DNA from: Verrucomicrobiia bacterium | Lineage (GTDB): Bacteria; Verrucomicrobiota; Verrucomicrobiia; Limisphaerales; DTLC01 | Direction: 5' to 3' | DNA: 16,320 bases | Assembly (NCBI GenBank): GCA_025061935.1 | Contig: JANWZY010000023.1 | Span: forward strand, 1-16,320 | Part shown: piece after piece, positions 1-6,883 of the stretch | Position numbering within the stretch: position 1 is the stretch's first letter | Layout: each line of letters opens with the position of its first letter | Translations under genes and position numbers: made by a program | The notes under the pieces: model-generated | Told to the model about the DNA's origin: nothing | Seen by the model: the letters and a program-made list of their open reading frames with translations, nothing else | Database searches by the model: none

Positions 1-23
1 GCGCTCTTGGACTGCTGCTGGCA

Positions 24-1865
24 TCATGAACTGCCTCGGCGCCCGACACGCTCGCCGCGCGGCGACAGCGCTTCGGAAAAGATGGCCAACACCTCGTCAC
101 GCGAAATTGACCCTATCAGCCTGTTCTCGACGAGATTGTTTACGACAGGAATATGCCGCTGCTCGCTTGCTAGCACCTGCGCGAGCACATCGGTCAACGG
201 CTGGTTCGGCGTCACACACACCGCCGGCGGGCGCATCACGTCGTAGGCTATTACCCCCATGTCGTCCTGCTCGGTCAAATGCGCCTTCAGGTCTTGTAAA
301 GCCACTACGCCGACCAGTTGCTGCTTCTCGTTCACGACGGGCAGGAAGTTGTTCGTACTTGCTAGGAACCGGGCTGCAATTTCACTCAATTTTGTCTTCT
401 CGTACACTGGCGGCACTGGCGCGCGCATCAGATCGCCAACCTTGAGCGCGGCGGGGTCGGGATGGCCAAGCACTTCGTGTTCGACCTCGATGCCTTTCGC
501 GCGGAGCGACTCGGTATAGATGGACGCGCCGTGCAACCTTCGCGATACGAGCACAGAAACCACGCTGGCAAGCATGAGCGCCGGCATCAGCGAATAATTG
601 AGCGTAATCTCGAAAACCATCACCATGGCTAGCAGCGGCGAATGCGTCGTAGCCGAGAGCGTGGCTGCCATGCCAACCAGCGCAAACACTGCGGTCGGGA
701 GCTGTTCAGCCTGCCCGAGCTGATGCACGGCCATGCCAAAAGCGCTGCCCATGCTCGCGCCCAAAAACAGGGTGGGTGTGAATACGCCTCCGACGGTGCC
801 TGCGCCGACTGTGGCAGCCGTGGCTAGCAGCTTCGCGCAAAAAAGCCCGGTCAGGAATAACAGCGGGTACGGCTCATCCCCGAACTCGTTGTGCAGAATG
901 CGATTTGTGATCACGTACCCGTTCCCCCACACGCCCGGATACCACACCGCAATAAGGCCCACAATTAGCCCGGCGACTGCAAGTCGCGCGTACACCGGGG
1001 CGCCGAGCCGGTTAAATCGCGCCTCGCTCAAGTTAAGCAATTCGAGGAAAAGCGCGCCGAGCGCGCCAGCAACCAATCCGAGCAGGACGAACCACGGCAA
1101 CTGGCTCAGACTTGTGAAATCGAACTCGGGTACGACATACCACGGACGGATGCCGAAAAAGCTGCGTGTAAGTACCGCCGCTATCACAGAGGCGAACACA
1201 AGCGGCGCAAACAGATTCATCGAAAAGCTGCCCAGCACGATCATTGCAGCGAAAACCGCGCCCGAGATTGGTGCGTTATACGCTGCGGCAATTCCTGCTG
1301 CGGCGCCGCAGCCAACAAGCAACCGCAGTCGGTACGGTTGGTAGCCCAGCAACTGCCCGGCCTTGGATGCCAGCGTAGCCGCCAACTGCACCACCCCGCC
1401 CTCGCGCCCGATCGAGGCGCCGGTCCCGATGCTGATCAATGCCGAGAGCGTCTTAACCAAGCCACTGCGTAGCGGGAGCCGACCGTCGCCGGCCACGACC
1501 ACCTCGAGTAGGTTTGTCGGCCGATGCGGCCCGGCCAGCCGCAGCCCGAAGTGCAGGACAAGCCCGGCGAGTAACCCGCCCAAAGTGGGGAACAAAATGC
1601 GCAACGAAGGCCCGAGCATTTCGGCCACTTCCACAGGGTCACCCGTCCGGTGCATAAACAGCAGCTTCACCGACTCGACCCCGTAGTAATATGCAAGATT
1701 GGCCAGGCCGCCGATCACCCCGACAAATCCAGCCAACAGCAGATGTATGGCTTGCTCACTGGGCTGGAGCTTTTGACGCAGCCGCAGCGCGCGGCGCCAA
1801 TGCCTTTTCAGAAGCGCGCGCGCCCGACCCGCCGCCCGGTTTTTATCCAAAACCTGCACGGGCAA
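24..1865 (-). CDS. ClC-family chloride channel/transporter with C-terminal CBS pair
   Basis: This is an inner-membrane ClC protein of 613 residues that moves chloride or a similar anion. The ClC core spans about residues 40-445 with many hydrophobic helices. The gating-glutamate motif reads SIGREGG (E155; the usual last residue is Pro), the selectivity-filter motif reads GGVFTP (about 359-364), and Y450 in SIYTESL matches the conserved pore tyrosine. Two CBS domains follow (about 473-532 and 538-598), which in the family sense nucleotides or ionic conditions. The first GSGIP motif is replaced by GDGRLPLR, as in ClcB-like proteins. At the position of the internal Glu pair of H+/Cl- antiporters the sequence is FAAMIV (M208, I209), so a channel-like mechanism is possible; that is inference. 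The start is uncertain: TTG at 1865 follows an in-frame TAA closely, GTG at 1859 is an alternative, and neither has a clear ribosome binding site. The family call is secure; substrate and mechanism are not. Confidence 0.93.
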   Translation of the reverse strand: MPVQVLDKNRAAGRARALLKRHWRRALRLRQKLQPSEQAIHLLLAGFVGVIGGLANLAYYYGVESVKLLFMHRTGDPVEVAEMLGPSLRILFPTLGGLLAGLVLHFGLRLAGPHRPTNLLEVVVAGDGRLPLRSGLVKTLSALISIGTGASIGREGGVVQLAATLASKAGQLLGYQPYRLRLLVGCGAAAGIAAAYNAPISGAVFAAMIVLGSFSMNLFAPLVFASVIAAVLTRSFFGIRPWYVVPEFDFTSLSQLPWFVLLGLVAGALGALFLELLNLSEARFNRLGAPVYARLAVAGLIVGLIAVWYPGVWGNGYVITNRILHNEFGDEPYPLLFLTGLFCAKLLATAATVGAGTVGGVFTPTLFLGASMGSAFGMAVHQLGQAEQLPTAVFALVGMAATLSATTHSPLLAMVMVFEITLNYSLMPALMLASVVSVLVSRRLHGASIYTESLRAKGIEVEHEVLGHPDPAALKVGDLMRAPVPPVYEKTKLSEIAARFLASTNNFLPVVNEKQQLVGVVALQDLKAHLTEQDDMGVIAYDVMRPPAVCVTPNQPLTDVLAQVLASEQRHIPVVNNLVENRLIGSISRDEVLAIFSEALSPRGERVGRRGSS

Positions 1866-2162
1866 ACTTTAGCAACAGCCCAAAGATTTACGAGTCAGCA
1901 ATGCAAAAACCGGTCCCGGATCGTGCTTGAGGTCGAATTCCATAGCAACTGCACGGTGCCATCAACACGTGCTTAAGCTAATGTCTCGATCAGCTAATCG
2001 GTATTTTCCCTCGCCTACGCTCGGGACTGCCAGATATGAACGGATCGTGCTGTGTTCCCAGCCGGTGGAAACACGAAAATGTGAAAACCCGCCAGGCACG
2101 TGCGCTTGTCAGCAGTGTGACGGAACCCGACACATCAAAGTTGTGCGGCCGGGTTAAGGCCT

Positions 2163-2188
2163 AAAAAGCAAGATTCGGGCGCCGACCG
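2163..2188 (-). terminator. Candidate intrinsic terminator end of the small RNA
   Basis: The 3' arm of the long hairpin (plus 2172-2188) is followed on the minus strand by TTGC and five T residues (plus 2163-2167). The GC-rich stem plus T-run is the usual rho-independent layout, although four bases separate the stem from the T-run, which is slightly unusual. Confidence 0.4.
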
Positions 2189-2254
2189 CCGAGGAGGCCT
2201 TTCAGGCAGAGGGTGCCTGCAGATTATTAAACGATCGGCCGCCCGAATCAAACC
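2163..2254 (-). ncRNA. Candidate ~90-nt structured small RNA or clc leader attenuator
   Basis: Read on the minus strand, a strong -10 element is followed about seven bases later by a long hairpin. Its 5' arm is the complement of 2232-2249 and its 3' arm the complement of 2172-2188. The arms pair over 10 bp, then one bulged base, 4 bp, one mismatch and 2 bp. Inside is a second stem, CAGGCA/TGCCTG (2203-2208 with 2214-2219 on the plus strand). The 3' arm is followed by TTGCTTTTT (ending at 2163), which resembles an intrinsic terminator. No gene on this strand lies upstream, so it is not an ordinary gene terminator. It could be an independent small RNA, or a terminated leader for clc, whose start is about 300 bases further on. 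I do not recognise an Rfam family; it lacks the SRP apical motif and is too short for typical 6S RNA. Structure is seen; function is inferred. Confidence 0.4.
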
Positions 2255-2260
2255 CGTCCT

Positions 2261-2288
2261 AGTATAGACCTGGATTTCAAAAATGCAA
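2261..2288 (-). promoter_or_regulatory. Sigma70-like promoter for the candidate RNA/clc leader
   Basis: On the minus strand TTGCAT (plus 2283-2288) and TATACT (plus 2261-2266) are separated by 16 bases. The -10 matches the TATAAT consensus at five of six positions; the -35 keeps the TTG core only. The expected start point, near 2254, falls directly before the long hairpin. Confidence 0.45.
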
Positions 2289-2332
2289 GAAAAAAAATGC
2301 CTCCAAAAACTGACTTTTCGCCGCCCCTCGCC

Positions 2333-2376
2333 GCACCCCGTGCCAGCGCATGCGGCATTCGCCTTTTACGGGGTGC
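2333..2376. repeat. Inverted repeat upstream of the lplA-like gene
   Basis: GCACCCCGT (2333-2341) and ACGGGGTGC (2368-2376) form a perfect 9-bp stem with a 26-base loop. It lies 59 bases upstream of the lplA-like start codon and would be in its leader RNA if transcription begins upstream of it. No T-run follows, so a terminator is unlikely; it could be an operator or leader structure. Function unknown. Confidence 0.35.
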
Positions 2377-2427
2377 AAATCGTCGCATTCGCGTTTTGAC
2401 TTTACGCACCGTTGCTGCTGGACTTTT

Positions 2428-2431
2428 GGAG
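2428..2431 (+). promoter_or_regulatory. Ribosome binding site that sets the lplA-like start
   Basis: GGAG at 2428-2431 lies four bases before ATG at 2436. The reading frame is open to a TTG at 2412, but that codon lacks an SD and would add eight residues of no family resemblance, so ATG 2436 is preferred. Confidence 0.6.
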
Positions 2432-2435
2432 CAGT

Positions 2436-3116
2436 ATGGAATGGTACCTGTACCGGTCCGGCCCGGGCGCGCCGACATTTAACATGGCAATGGACGAGGC
2501 GTTGCTCGAGTTTATGCCACAGATTGACACGCCGGTCTTAAGGTTCTATGGCTGGGCTGAGCCGGCTGCAACCTTCGGCTACTTCCAAAAATATAGCGAA
2601 GTCGAGCGCGCCACGCGACTCCGGCCGCTGATCCGGCGCCCGACCGGGGGCGGACTCGTACCGCACGCGGCTGACTGGACCTACAGCCTGGTGTTCCCCG
2701 CAAGCCACCCGTGGTACAGGCTCAGAGCAGCCGAGAGCTATCGGTCCGTGCATGCATGGGTCCAGGCTGCTTTTTCGCTGATAGGGGTGCCGACCGAGCT
2801 TGCGCCGAACACTTGCATAGTTACGCAAGGACAGTGTTTTGCAGGTTGGGAAGAAAGCGACCTGCTTTGGCACGGGCGTAAAATCGCCGGCGCAGCACAA
2901 AGGCGCACGCGCACAGGCTTGCTTATTCAAGGTTCGATTCAGCCGGCGGCGGAATGGCCGCACAGAAGCGCTTGGGAAGACGCCATGATTCGAACCGGGG
3001 CGGAACGGCTAGGTATTCACTGGGCTGTGTTCGAGCCTGAACCGATCCTCCTCGAGCGTGCACGAGAACTGGCCGCGCGGAAATACGCGCTCGAGTCGTA
3101 CAACCGGAAACGGTGA
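2436..3116 (+). CDS. Lipoate-protein ligase A family (BPL/LplA catalytic domain)
   Basis: The 226-residue protein belongs to the LplA/LipB/BirA catalytic-domain superfamily, cytoplasmic enzymes that attach lipoate or octanoate to lysines of 2-oxoacid dehydrogenase E2 subunits and GcvH. Visible landmarks are NMAMDEALLE (16-25), the ligase signature RRPTGGGLVPH (67-77) and the catalytic-lysine segment GRKIAGAAQRR (147-157, K149), followed by GLLIQGSI. It is shorter than E. coli LplA (about 340 residues) and lacks the C-terminal accessory domain, as do octanoyl-transfer enzymes (LipM/LipL type) and many stand-alone ligase-like proteins. Whether it uses free lipoate with ATP or transfers octanoyl groups cannot be decided from sequence. 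It stands alone on the plus strand, divergent from clc and convergent with the exported-protein gene. C127 and C134 are visible but I cannot assign either as an active-site cysteine. Confidence 0.85.
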   Translation: MEWYLYRSGPGAPTFNMAMDEALLEFMPQIDTPVLRFYGWAEPAATFGYFQKYSEVERATRLRPLIRRPTGGGLVPHAADWTYSLVFPASHPWYRLRAAESYRSVHAWVQAAFSLIGVPTELAPNTCIVTQGQCFAGWEESDLLWHGRKIAGAAQRRTRTGLLIQGSIQPAAEWPHRSAWEDAMIRTGAERLGIHWAVFEPEPILLERARELAARKYALESYNRKR

Positions 3117-3150
3117 GGCATACCGACGGGTGCCGCGCCGGGCCCCGAGC

Positions 3151-3618
3151 CTAATCAATTTGCCGGATCACCACGAACCAGGCGGTAAAATTCGGCGCGT
3201 TCCCACCAGTTACAAGTAACTCACCCTTCGGCAGTGCCTGCGTAATCGTCCCCACACGTTCTCCTTTGCCGAATAAAGTCACCTCGATGACCGTATCGCC
3301 AAGGCTTCTCACTGCAATTTCGCATTCTTTGCTCATCACTACGCGGTTTGTGCGGCCTTGCGCAACGGTGAACTGCACACGATTGACCTCGAAATAATTC
3401 GTCCACTTAAACGGTAAGCTGCGGAGTTTGCGCTGCACCTCCGGTTCGGCAGGCTTATGGTTCGGATCAGGAGACTCCGCTTCATTTGTGCCCCAAATGA
3501 GCTGGGCCTCGAGCTTGCGCTCGCCCCCGGCATACACCGCTTGTGGCGCAGCGGTCGAAACGGCAATCACCACAAGCGCGCCCAGCACCCAAAGCTTGCC
3601 GAATACACTCGCAATCAT
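3151..3618 (-). CDS. Small exported protein of unknown function, third gene after ECF sigma/anti-sigma
   Basis: I do not recognise the family. The 155-residue product begins with a clear Sec signal peptide: hydrophobic stretch at about 8-24 and an AxA-like cleavage site VYA at 28-30. The mature part is about 125 residues, starts with a charged segment, and contains a proline-rich stretch (about 50-61) and alternating hydrophobic residues suggesting beta structure (about 75-155), including FTAWFVVIRQ at the end. No lipobox cysteine is present; the single mature Cys is at 99. The ATG at 3618 lies 36 bases after the anti-sigma stop, so it is probably translated from the same mRNA. That position suggests an envelope protein controlled by, or feeding into, the sigma/anti-sigma pair; this is inference from context only. 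Confidence 0.75.
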   Translation of the reverse strand: MIASVFGKLWVLGALVVIAVSTAAPQAVYAGGERKLEAQLIWGTNEAESPDPNHKPAEPEVQRKLRSLPFKWTNYFEVNRVQFTVAQGRTNRVVMSKECEIAVRSLGDTVIEVTLFGKGERVGTITQALPKGELLVTGGNAPNFTAWFVVIRQID

Positions 3619-3654
3619 GCGCGCAGCTTACCCCCGTGCATCAGCATGCGCAAT

Positions 3655-4140
3655 TCAGTTTTGGGCAGGATACGAGAACCATACCAGTGTGACCCCACTT
3701 GCATGGTCGCGGTACGTGACTGCGCCAGGATCGGCCACAGCGACAACGACTTCGTGCCTGCTGACGCTTCGAGCTGGGCTGCTGTTGAATTGTAACGCTG
3801 CTACTCCAATCAACAGCGCAATTGCAGCAGTGGCCAACGCGGGCACAAACAGCCGTCGGAGCCACAACGCAGGCCGCGCAGGCTTGCCCGACGCGCGCTG
3901 GCGCAATTGTAGTAGCTCGATTTGACGGGCTATCGCCGACCAGTAAAACTCGCGCGGCTCGGGCACACAACGTTCCAGCTCGTTCGCAGCAAGCATACGC
4001 TTAAGCGCTTCGAATCGCGCAATGAGCGCGCGCGCTTCAGGGTCAGACGCAACCTTTCGCTCCACACGCCACGTGGCCAGCGGACCGAGCTGACCGTCAA
4101 CATACGCTTGCAGCTCAAGTTGAGTTTTCAGCTCCTTCAT
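3655..4140 (-). CDS. Putative anti-sigma factor, single-pass membrane protein
   Basis: The 161-residue protein has the usual layout of an ECF anti-sigma factor: a cytoplasmic helical N-terminus (LELQAYVDGQLG at 8-19 is typical of the first helix), a transmembrane segment at about 96-116 (rich in Ala, Leu, Ile after RRLFVP), and a short extracytoplasmic tail of about 45 residues. The zinc-binding HxxxCxxC motif of ZAS-type anti-sigmas is absent; the only cysteine is C58. Its ATG overlaps the sigma stop codon as ATGA (4137-4140), so the two are translationally coupled, which supports sigma binding. It would hold the sigma factor at the inner membrane until an envelope signal. No obvious site-1 protease motif can be picked out. 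The assignment rests on context and topology more than on strong sequence motifs. Confidence 0.72.
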   Translation of the reverse strand: MKELKTQLELQAYVDGQLGPLATWRVERKVASDPEARALIARFEALKRMLAANELERCVPEPREFYWSAIARQIELLQLRQRASGKPARPALWLRRLFVPALATAAIALLIGVAALQFNSSPARSVSRHEVVVAVADPGAVTYRDHASGVTLVWFSYPAQN

Positions 4141-4739
4141 TTTCGTGACTCATCTATAACTGAAGCCAGGAGCGCCGCCAGCCGGCGCCGCGCATAAAAC
4201 AGCCGCGACATCACTGTGCCGAGCGAACAGCCCATCAGCTTCGCAATCTGCTTGTATTTCATACCCTCGAACTCGTGCAAGATGAGCACCAGCCTGTGCG
4301 TTTCGGACAGTTGCCCCAGCGCAGCGTCAATCCGCTGCCTCAACTCTTCACGTTCAAGCTGCGCCGTCGGATTAACAATCTCGCGTGGCAACAACTGCTC
4401 GATGCCGCCCAGCTCGTCCGCCCACTGCTCAATTGATTCTGCATCGAGCCGGTTGCGCTGCCGCAACCAGTCCACGCAAAGATTGATCACTATTCGCGTC
4501 ACCCACGTAGCAAAGCTCGCCTGACCATGAAACTGGCCGAGCCGCTGCCACGCTTTCACCCATGCTTCCTGCGAAATATCGAGCGCGTCCGCTTCGTTCC
4601 TGACGATGCTGTATGCACGCGAATAAACCTTATCCCGATGGCGCGCAACCAATTCTTCAAACGCCCTCATGTCCCCGCCTTGGGCTGCACGCACCAATGT
4701 TGCATCGTCAGCCGAAGAGTAATCCGCGCTTAAACTCAT
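4137..4739 (-). CDS. ECF-type RNA polymerase sigma factor
   Basis: A sigma-70 family protein of the extracytoplasmic-function class (200 residues from ATG 4739). Region 2 includes AFEELVARHRDKVYSRAYSI and DALDISQEAWVKAWQ, the core-binding and -10-recognition helices, with FATWVTRIVINLCVDWLRQR completing region 2.4. Region 4 includes LSETHRLVLILHEFEGM and the helix-turn-helix IAKLMGCSLGTVMSRLFYARRRL, which reads the -35 element. A linker of about 35 residues joins them; no extra C-terminal domain is present. The frame is open upstream to a TTG at 4772; I chose ATG 4739 because neither start has a clear SD and the shorter version has the usual lead-in before region 2. The TTG start would put it 18 bases after the hisB stop. 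It is followed by its probable anti-sigma with an ATGA overlap. Confidence 0.92.
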   Translation of the reverse strand: MSLSADYSSADDATLVRAAQGGDMRAFEELVARHRDKVYSRAYSIVRNEADALDISQEAWVKAWQRLGQFHGQASFATWVTRIVINLCVDWLRQRNRLDAESIEQWADELGGIEQLLPREIVNPTAQLEREELRQRIDAALGQLSETHRLVLILHEFEGMKYKQIAKLMGCSLGTVMSRLFYARRRLAALLASVIDESRK

Positions 4740-4790
4740 CAGTTCGACGGCTGGAGTTGCCGAGTTATTCAATAGCTGCAGCGCACACGG

Positions 4791-5456
4791 CTACCCGAGC
4801 CGGCCTTTAGTGCTCGGGACTTTCCCGCTCAGGCGCGGATCCCGCTGGCATGCAGCATCTACGGCCTTGCCAAACGCTTTGAACACGCTCTCGGTAACGT
4901 GATGCGGCTCGTCACCGTACAGCAACTCGATATGAAGGTTGCAGCGCGCCTCGTTGGTGAAAGCTTGGAAAAACTCGCGCGCTAGGCCGAACCTGAACGC
5001 GCAGGCCATGTCTTGGCGCTTCTCTGCGCTGGTCAATGGCCGGTACGCCAATTTGTCGAACCCGCGCCAAACGAAGTAGGGCCGGCCGCCAAAGTCGATC
5101 ACGCACCGCGCCAGGCATTCGTCCATTGGCACATACGCCTCTGCGCACAGCGGATTCGCAGGGTCGAATCCCGTCCCGAACCGACGGATGCCTTTCCGCG
5201 CGCCTAGCGCAAGCGCAAACGCTTTGCCCAGAGCAAGCCCGCAATCCTCCACGGTGTGGTGCGCGTCCACGTCGAGGTCACCGCGGCATTTCAACGCCAA
5301 GTCAATCACAGCGTGCTGCGCGAACAGCCTCAGCATGTGGTCAAAAAAAGGTATGCCCGTGTCAATTTTCGCCAGGCCGGACCCGTCTATGTTCAGGCTC
5401 ACAGATACAGATGTCTCTTTTGTCACACGTTTGACTTTGGCGCGCCGGGCGGTCAT
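4791..5456 (-). CDS. hisB: Imidazoleglycerol-phosphate dehydratase
   Basis: Cytoplasmic enzyme of histidine synthesis that dehydrates imidazole glycerol phosphate to imidazole acetol phosphate. Family landmarks are FFDHMLRLFAQHA (37-49), the first metal-binding motif DAHHTVEDCGLALG (64-77), PMDECLARCVIDFGGRPY (110-127), the second motif HHVTESVFKAF (185-195), and the C-terminal PSTKG (214-218). These His and Glu residues bind the two Mn ions. At 221 residues it is longer than the usual single-domain enzyme (about 195-200); extra residues appear around 95-106 (TGFDPANPLCAE) before PMDE, and near 140-155. There is no fused phosphatase domain as in E. coli HisB. The start is ATG 5456, without a strong SD. 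No other his gene lies in the window; downstream on the same strand come the sigma and anti-sigma genes. Confidence 0.93.
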   Translation of the reverse strand: MTARRAKVKRVTKETSVSVSLNIDGSGLAKIDTGIPFFDHMLRLFAQHAVIDLALKCRGDLDVDAHHTVEDCGLALGKAFALALGARKGIRRFGTGFDPANPLCAEAYVPMDECLARCVIDFGGRPYFVWRGFDKLAYRPLTSAEKRQDMACAFRFGLAREFFQAFTNEARCNLHIELLYGDEPHHVTESVFKAFGKAVDAACQRDPRLSGKVPSTKGRLG

Positions 5457-5697
5457 GGCCAGAGATTAACCCGAACAGACTCGTGGAAACAATTACTAAA
5501 CGCGCTGAAGCCAGGCCGCCAGCACGCCGCGCAAGCCGTACCAACTGCGGCTCTGCATAACGGTCATACCAACCGGTTCAGGAACGCGGCCGCACTCAAG
5601 CCCAGTGTCCGAACGCCATTCCGTGCCACGCCGCGGTGTGCACGGATGGGTCTTAATGCTTCCTCGGCAGATAAAACGGGCACCACGTTGACACCGC

Positions 5698-6549
5698 TCA
5701 GCTTATCAGACTTGCACCCCACATCTCTGACGCAATGACGCCCTCGCAGACCTTTGTCACCGGGCCGGTCATGCGTATATCGTACTCCGGGCCGATCTCG
5801 ATGTTAAGCTCTCCCCCCGGCATATGCACCGTTACTGCGCCGTCGCACAATCCGAGCCGGTGCGCCACAGCCGCAGCGGCGCAACTGCTGCTGCCGCTCG
5901 CAAGTGTGTAACCGGCACCGCGTTCCCATATCTCGATTTGAATGTTGCCGCGGTCCAGCACTTTCATGAATTGCACGTTGGTACGGTTCGGGAAGTTCGG
6001 ATGCGTCTCAAGCAGCGGCCCGAACTGACGCGCCAGCTCGGGACTGATCTGTTCCATGGGCAATACACAGTGCGGATTACCGATCGTGGCTGCACAATAT
6101 GTGAACTCGCGCCCGCCAACCGTAATTTTCTCGTTTAGCACCTCGCGGCGCGGCCCGGCCACAGGTATCGCGTCGCTCCAAAAGCTCACCCGCCCCATCT
6201 CCACTCGGACCGCCAAGCCGTGCTTGAGCACTACCGCCCTGACCACGCCGCCAGCGGTCTCGATCGGGACTTCCTCTGCACCGATCAGTTTCTTATCCCA
6301 CAGATAACGCGCAAAGATACGCAGGCCGTTGCCACTTTTTTCGGCCTCGCTCCCGTCTGGATTGAAAATCCGCACTGCGAACGCTGCCTTTTGCGACGGC
6401 AGCGGCCCGAACAAAATGCCGTCCGAGCCTACGCCAAAATTGCGGTGACAGATCAGCCGTACCTGCGCGCGAGTCGGTTCGCCGCGGTACTCGCCCGGCT
6501 CAATAACCAGATAGTCGTTCCCAAGTGCATGATATTTGGCGAATCGCAT
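5698..6549 (-). CDS. dapF: Diaminopimelate epimerase homologue with both catalytic Cys replaced by Ser
   Basis: The 283-residue protein aligns end to end with DapF, which interconverts LL- and meso-diaminopimelate for lysine and peptidoglycan synthesis. Substrate-contact positions are kept: N11 in LGNDY, N63 in FNPDGSEAE, N158 in IGNPHC, N191 in RTNVQF, and E209-R210 in WERGAG. The two residues that act as acid/base in characterised enzymes are different: the first motif reads EKSGNG (S72, codon AGT) instead of MCGNG, and the second reads TLASGSSSC (S218, codon AGC) instead of a Cys. Both are clean sense codons in an intact frame, not a decayed gene. It might be a weakly active or Ser-dependent epimerase, or act on another substrate. 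A good SD (GGAG, complement of 6555-6558) sits five bases before ATG 6549. The gene is followed by a 241-base gap before hisB. Fold certain, activity uncertain. Confidence 0.88.
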   Translation of the reverse strand: MRFAKYHALGNDYLVIEPGEYRGEPTRAQVRLICHRNFGVGSDGILFGPLPSQKAAFAVRIFNPDGSEAEKSGNGLRIFARYLWDKKLIGAEEVPIETAGGVVRAVVLKHGLAVRVEMGRVSFWSDAIPVAGPRREVLNEKITVGGREFTYCAATIGNPHCVLPMEQISPELARQFGPLLETHPNFPNRTNVQFMKVLDRGNIQIEIWERGAGYTLASGSSSCAAAAVAHRLGLCDGAVTVHMPGGELNIEIGPEYDIRMTGPVTKVCEGVIASEMWGASLIS

Positions 6550-6788
6550 CGGTACTCCAGGCTACCGCCGCCGGCTCAAACCGCAATCCGAATCGAGCCG
6601 ACGTAACCGCCTTGCGCTCAGGGCAACGGTTGCCAGTGGCCGTCACCCCGCGGCCTAGTGGGAACGAGCCACAGTTGACCGGTGCATTGGAGACTGTGCA
6701 GGCCTTCAGACGCGGTGTCAAAGCCGCTGAAGCGGCTCTGTGAGCGGGTTGCGCAACGCCCTAATGAAACGACTGCGAAATGCACCAG

Positions 6789-6859
6789 GTAGCTGCGCTT
6801 GTAAAAGCGCAGAAGCGCGGAAACTGCCCTGCCTTCCACGTTTTCACAAACGTAGCTAC
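6789..6859. repeat. REPIN unit 1
   Basis: Forward REP at 6789-6812 (stem CTGCGCTT/AAGCGCAG, loop GTAA, perfect) and reverse REP at 6836-6859 (stem ACGTTT/AAACGT, loop TCAC), GTAG feet outermost, total 71 bases. Confidence 0.7.
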
Positions 6860-6883
6860 GTGAAAATGGAATCCGAAAGCCGC

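Larger units (their letters stand above)
1866..2435. other. Divergent intergenic region between clc and lplA-like gene
   Basis: About 570 bases lie between two divergently transcribed genes. Frames open here encode only short, compositionally random peptides with no recognisable motif, so I see no gene. The region contains a minus-strand promoter, long hairpin and T-run unit (2163-2288) and a second inverted repeat (2333-2376) in front of the lplA-like gene, both listed separately. The part nearest clc (1866-2160) shows nothing I can name; a search by eye for a fluoride riboswitch, a plausible element upstream of some ClC genes, found no match to its conserved core. Confidence 0.6.

Noticed and set aside
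733..1344. A 203-codon plus-strand frame opposite clc
   Set aside because: Low-complexity Pro/Ala/Ser-rich translation, antisense to conserved ClC motifs.
2172..2249. tRNA-like or SRP RNA
   Set aside because: The closing stem suggests a tRNA-sized RNA, but there is no T-loop motif or anticodon arm, and the SRP apical motif is absent.
1866..2260. Fluoride riboswitch in the clc leader
   Set aside because: I looked for the conserved core on the minus strand and did not find it; the structure present has a different layout.
5896..6336. Selenocysteine or frameshift in the dapF homologue
   Set aside because: The two changed positions are ordinary AGC and AGT serine codons and the frame is intact, with no in-frame TGA.
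6716..6721. dapF promoter with perfect TTGACA on the minus strand
   Set aside because: The -10 partner at 16-18 bases is poor, so it is noted but not called as a promoter.
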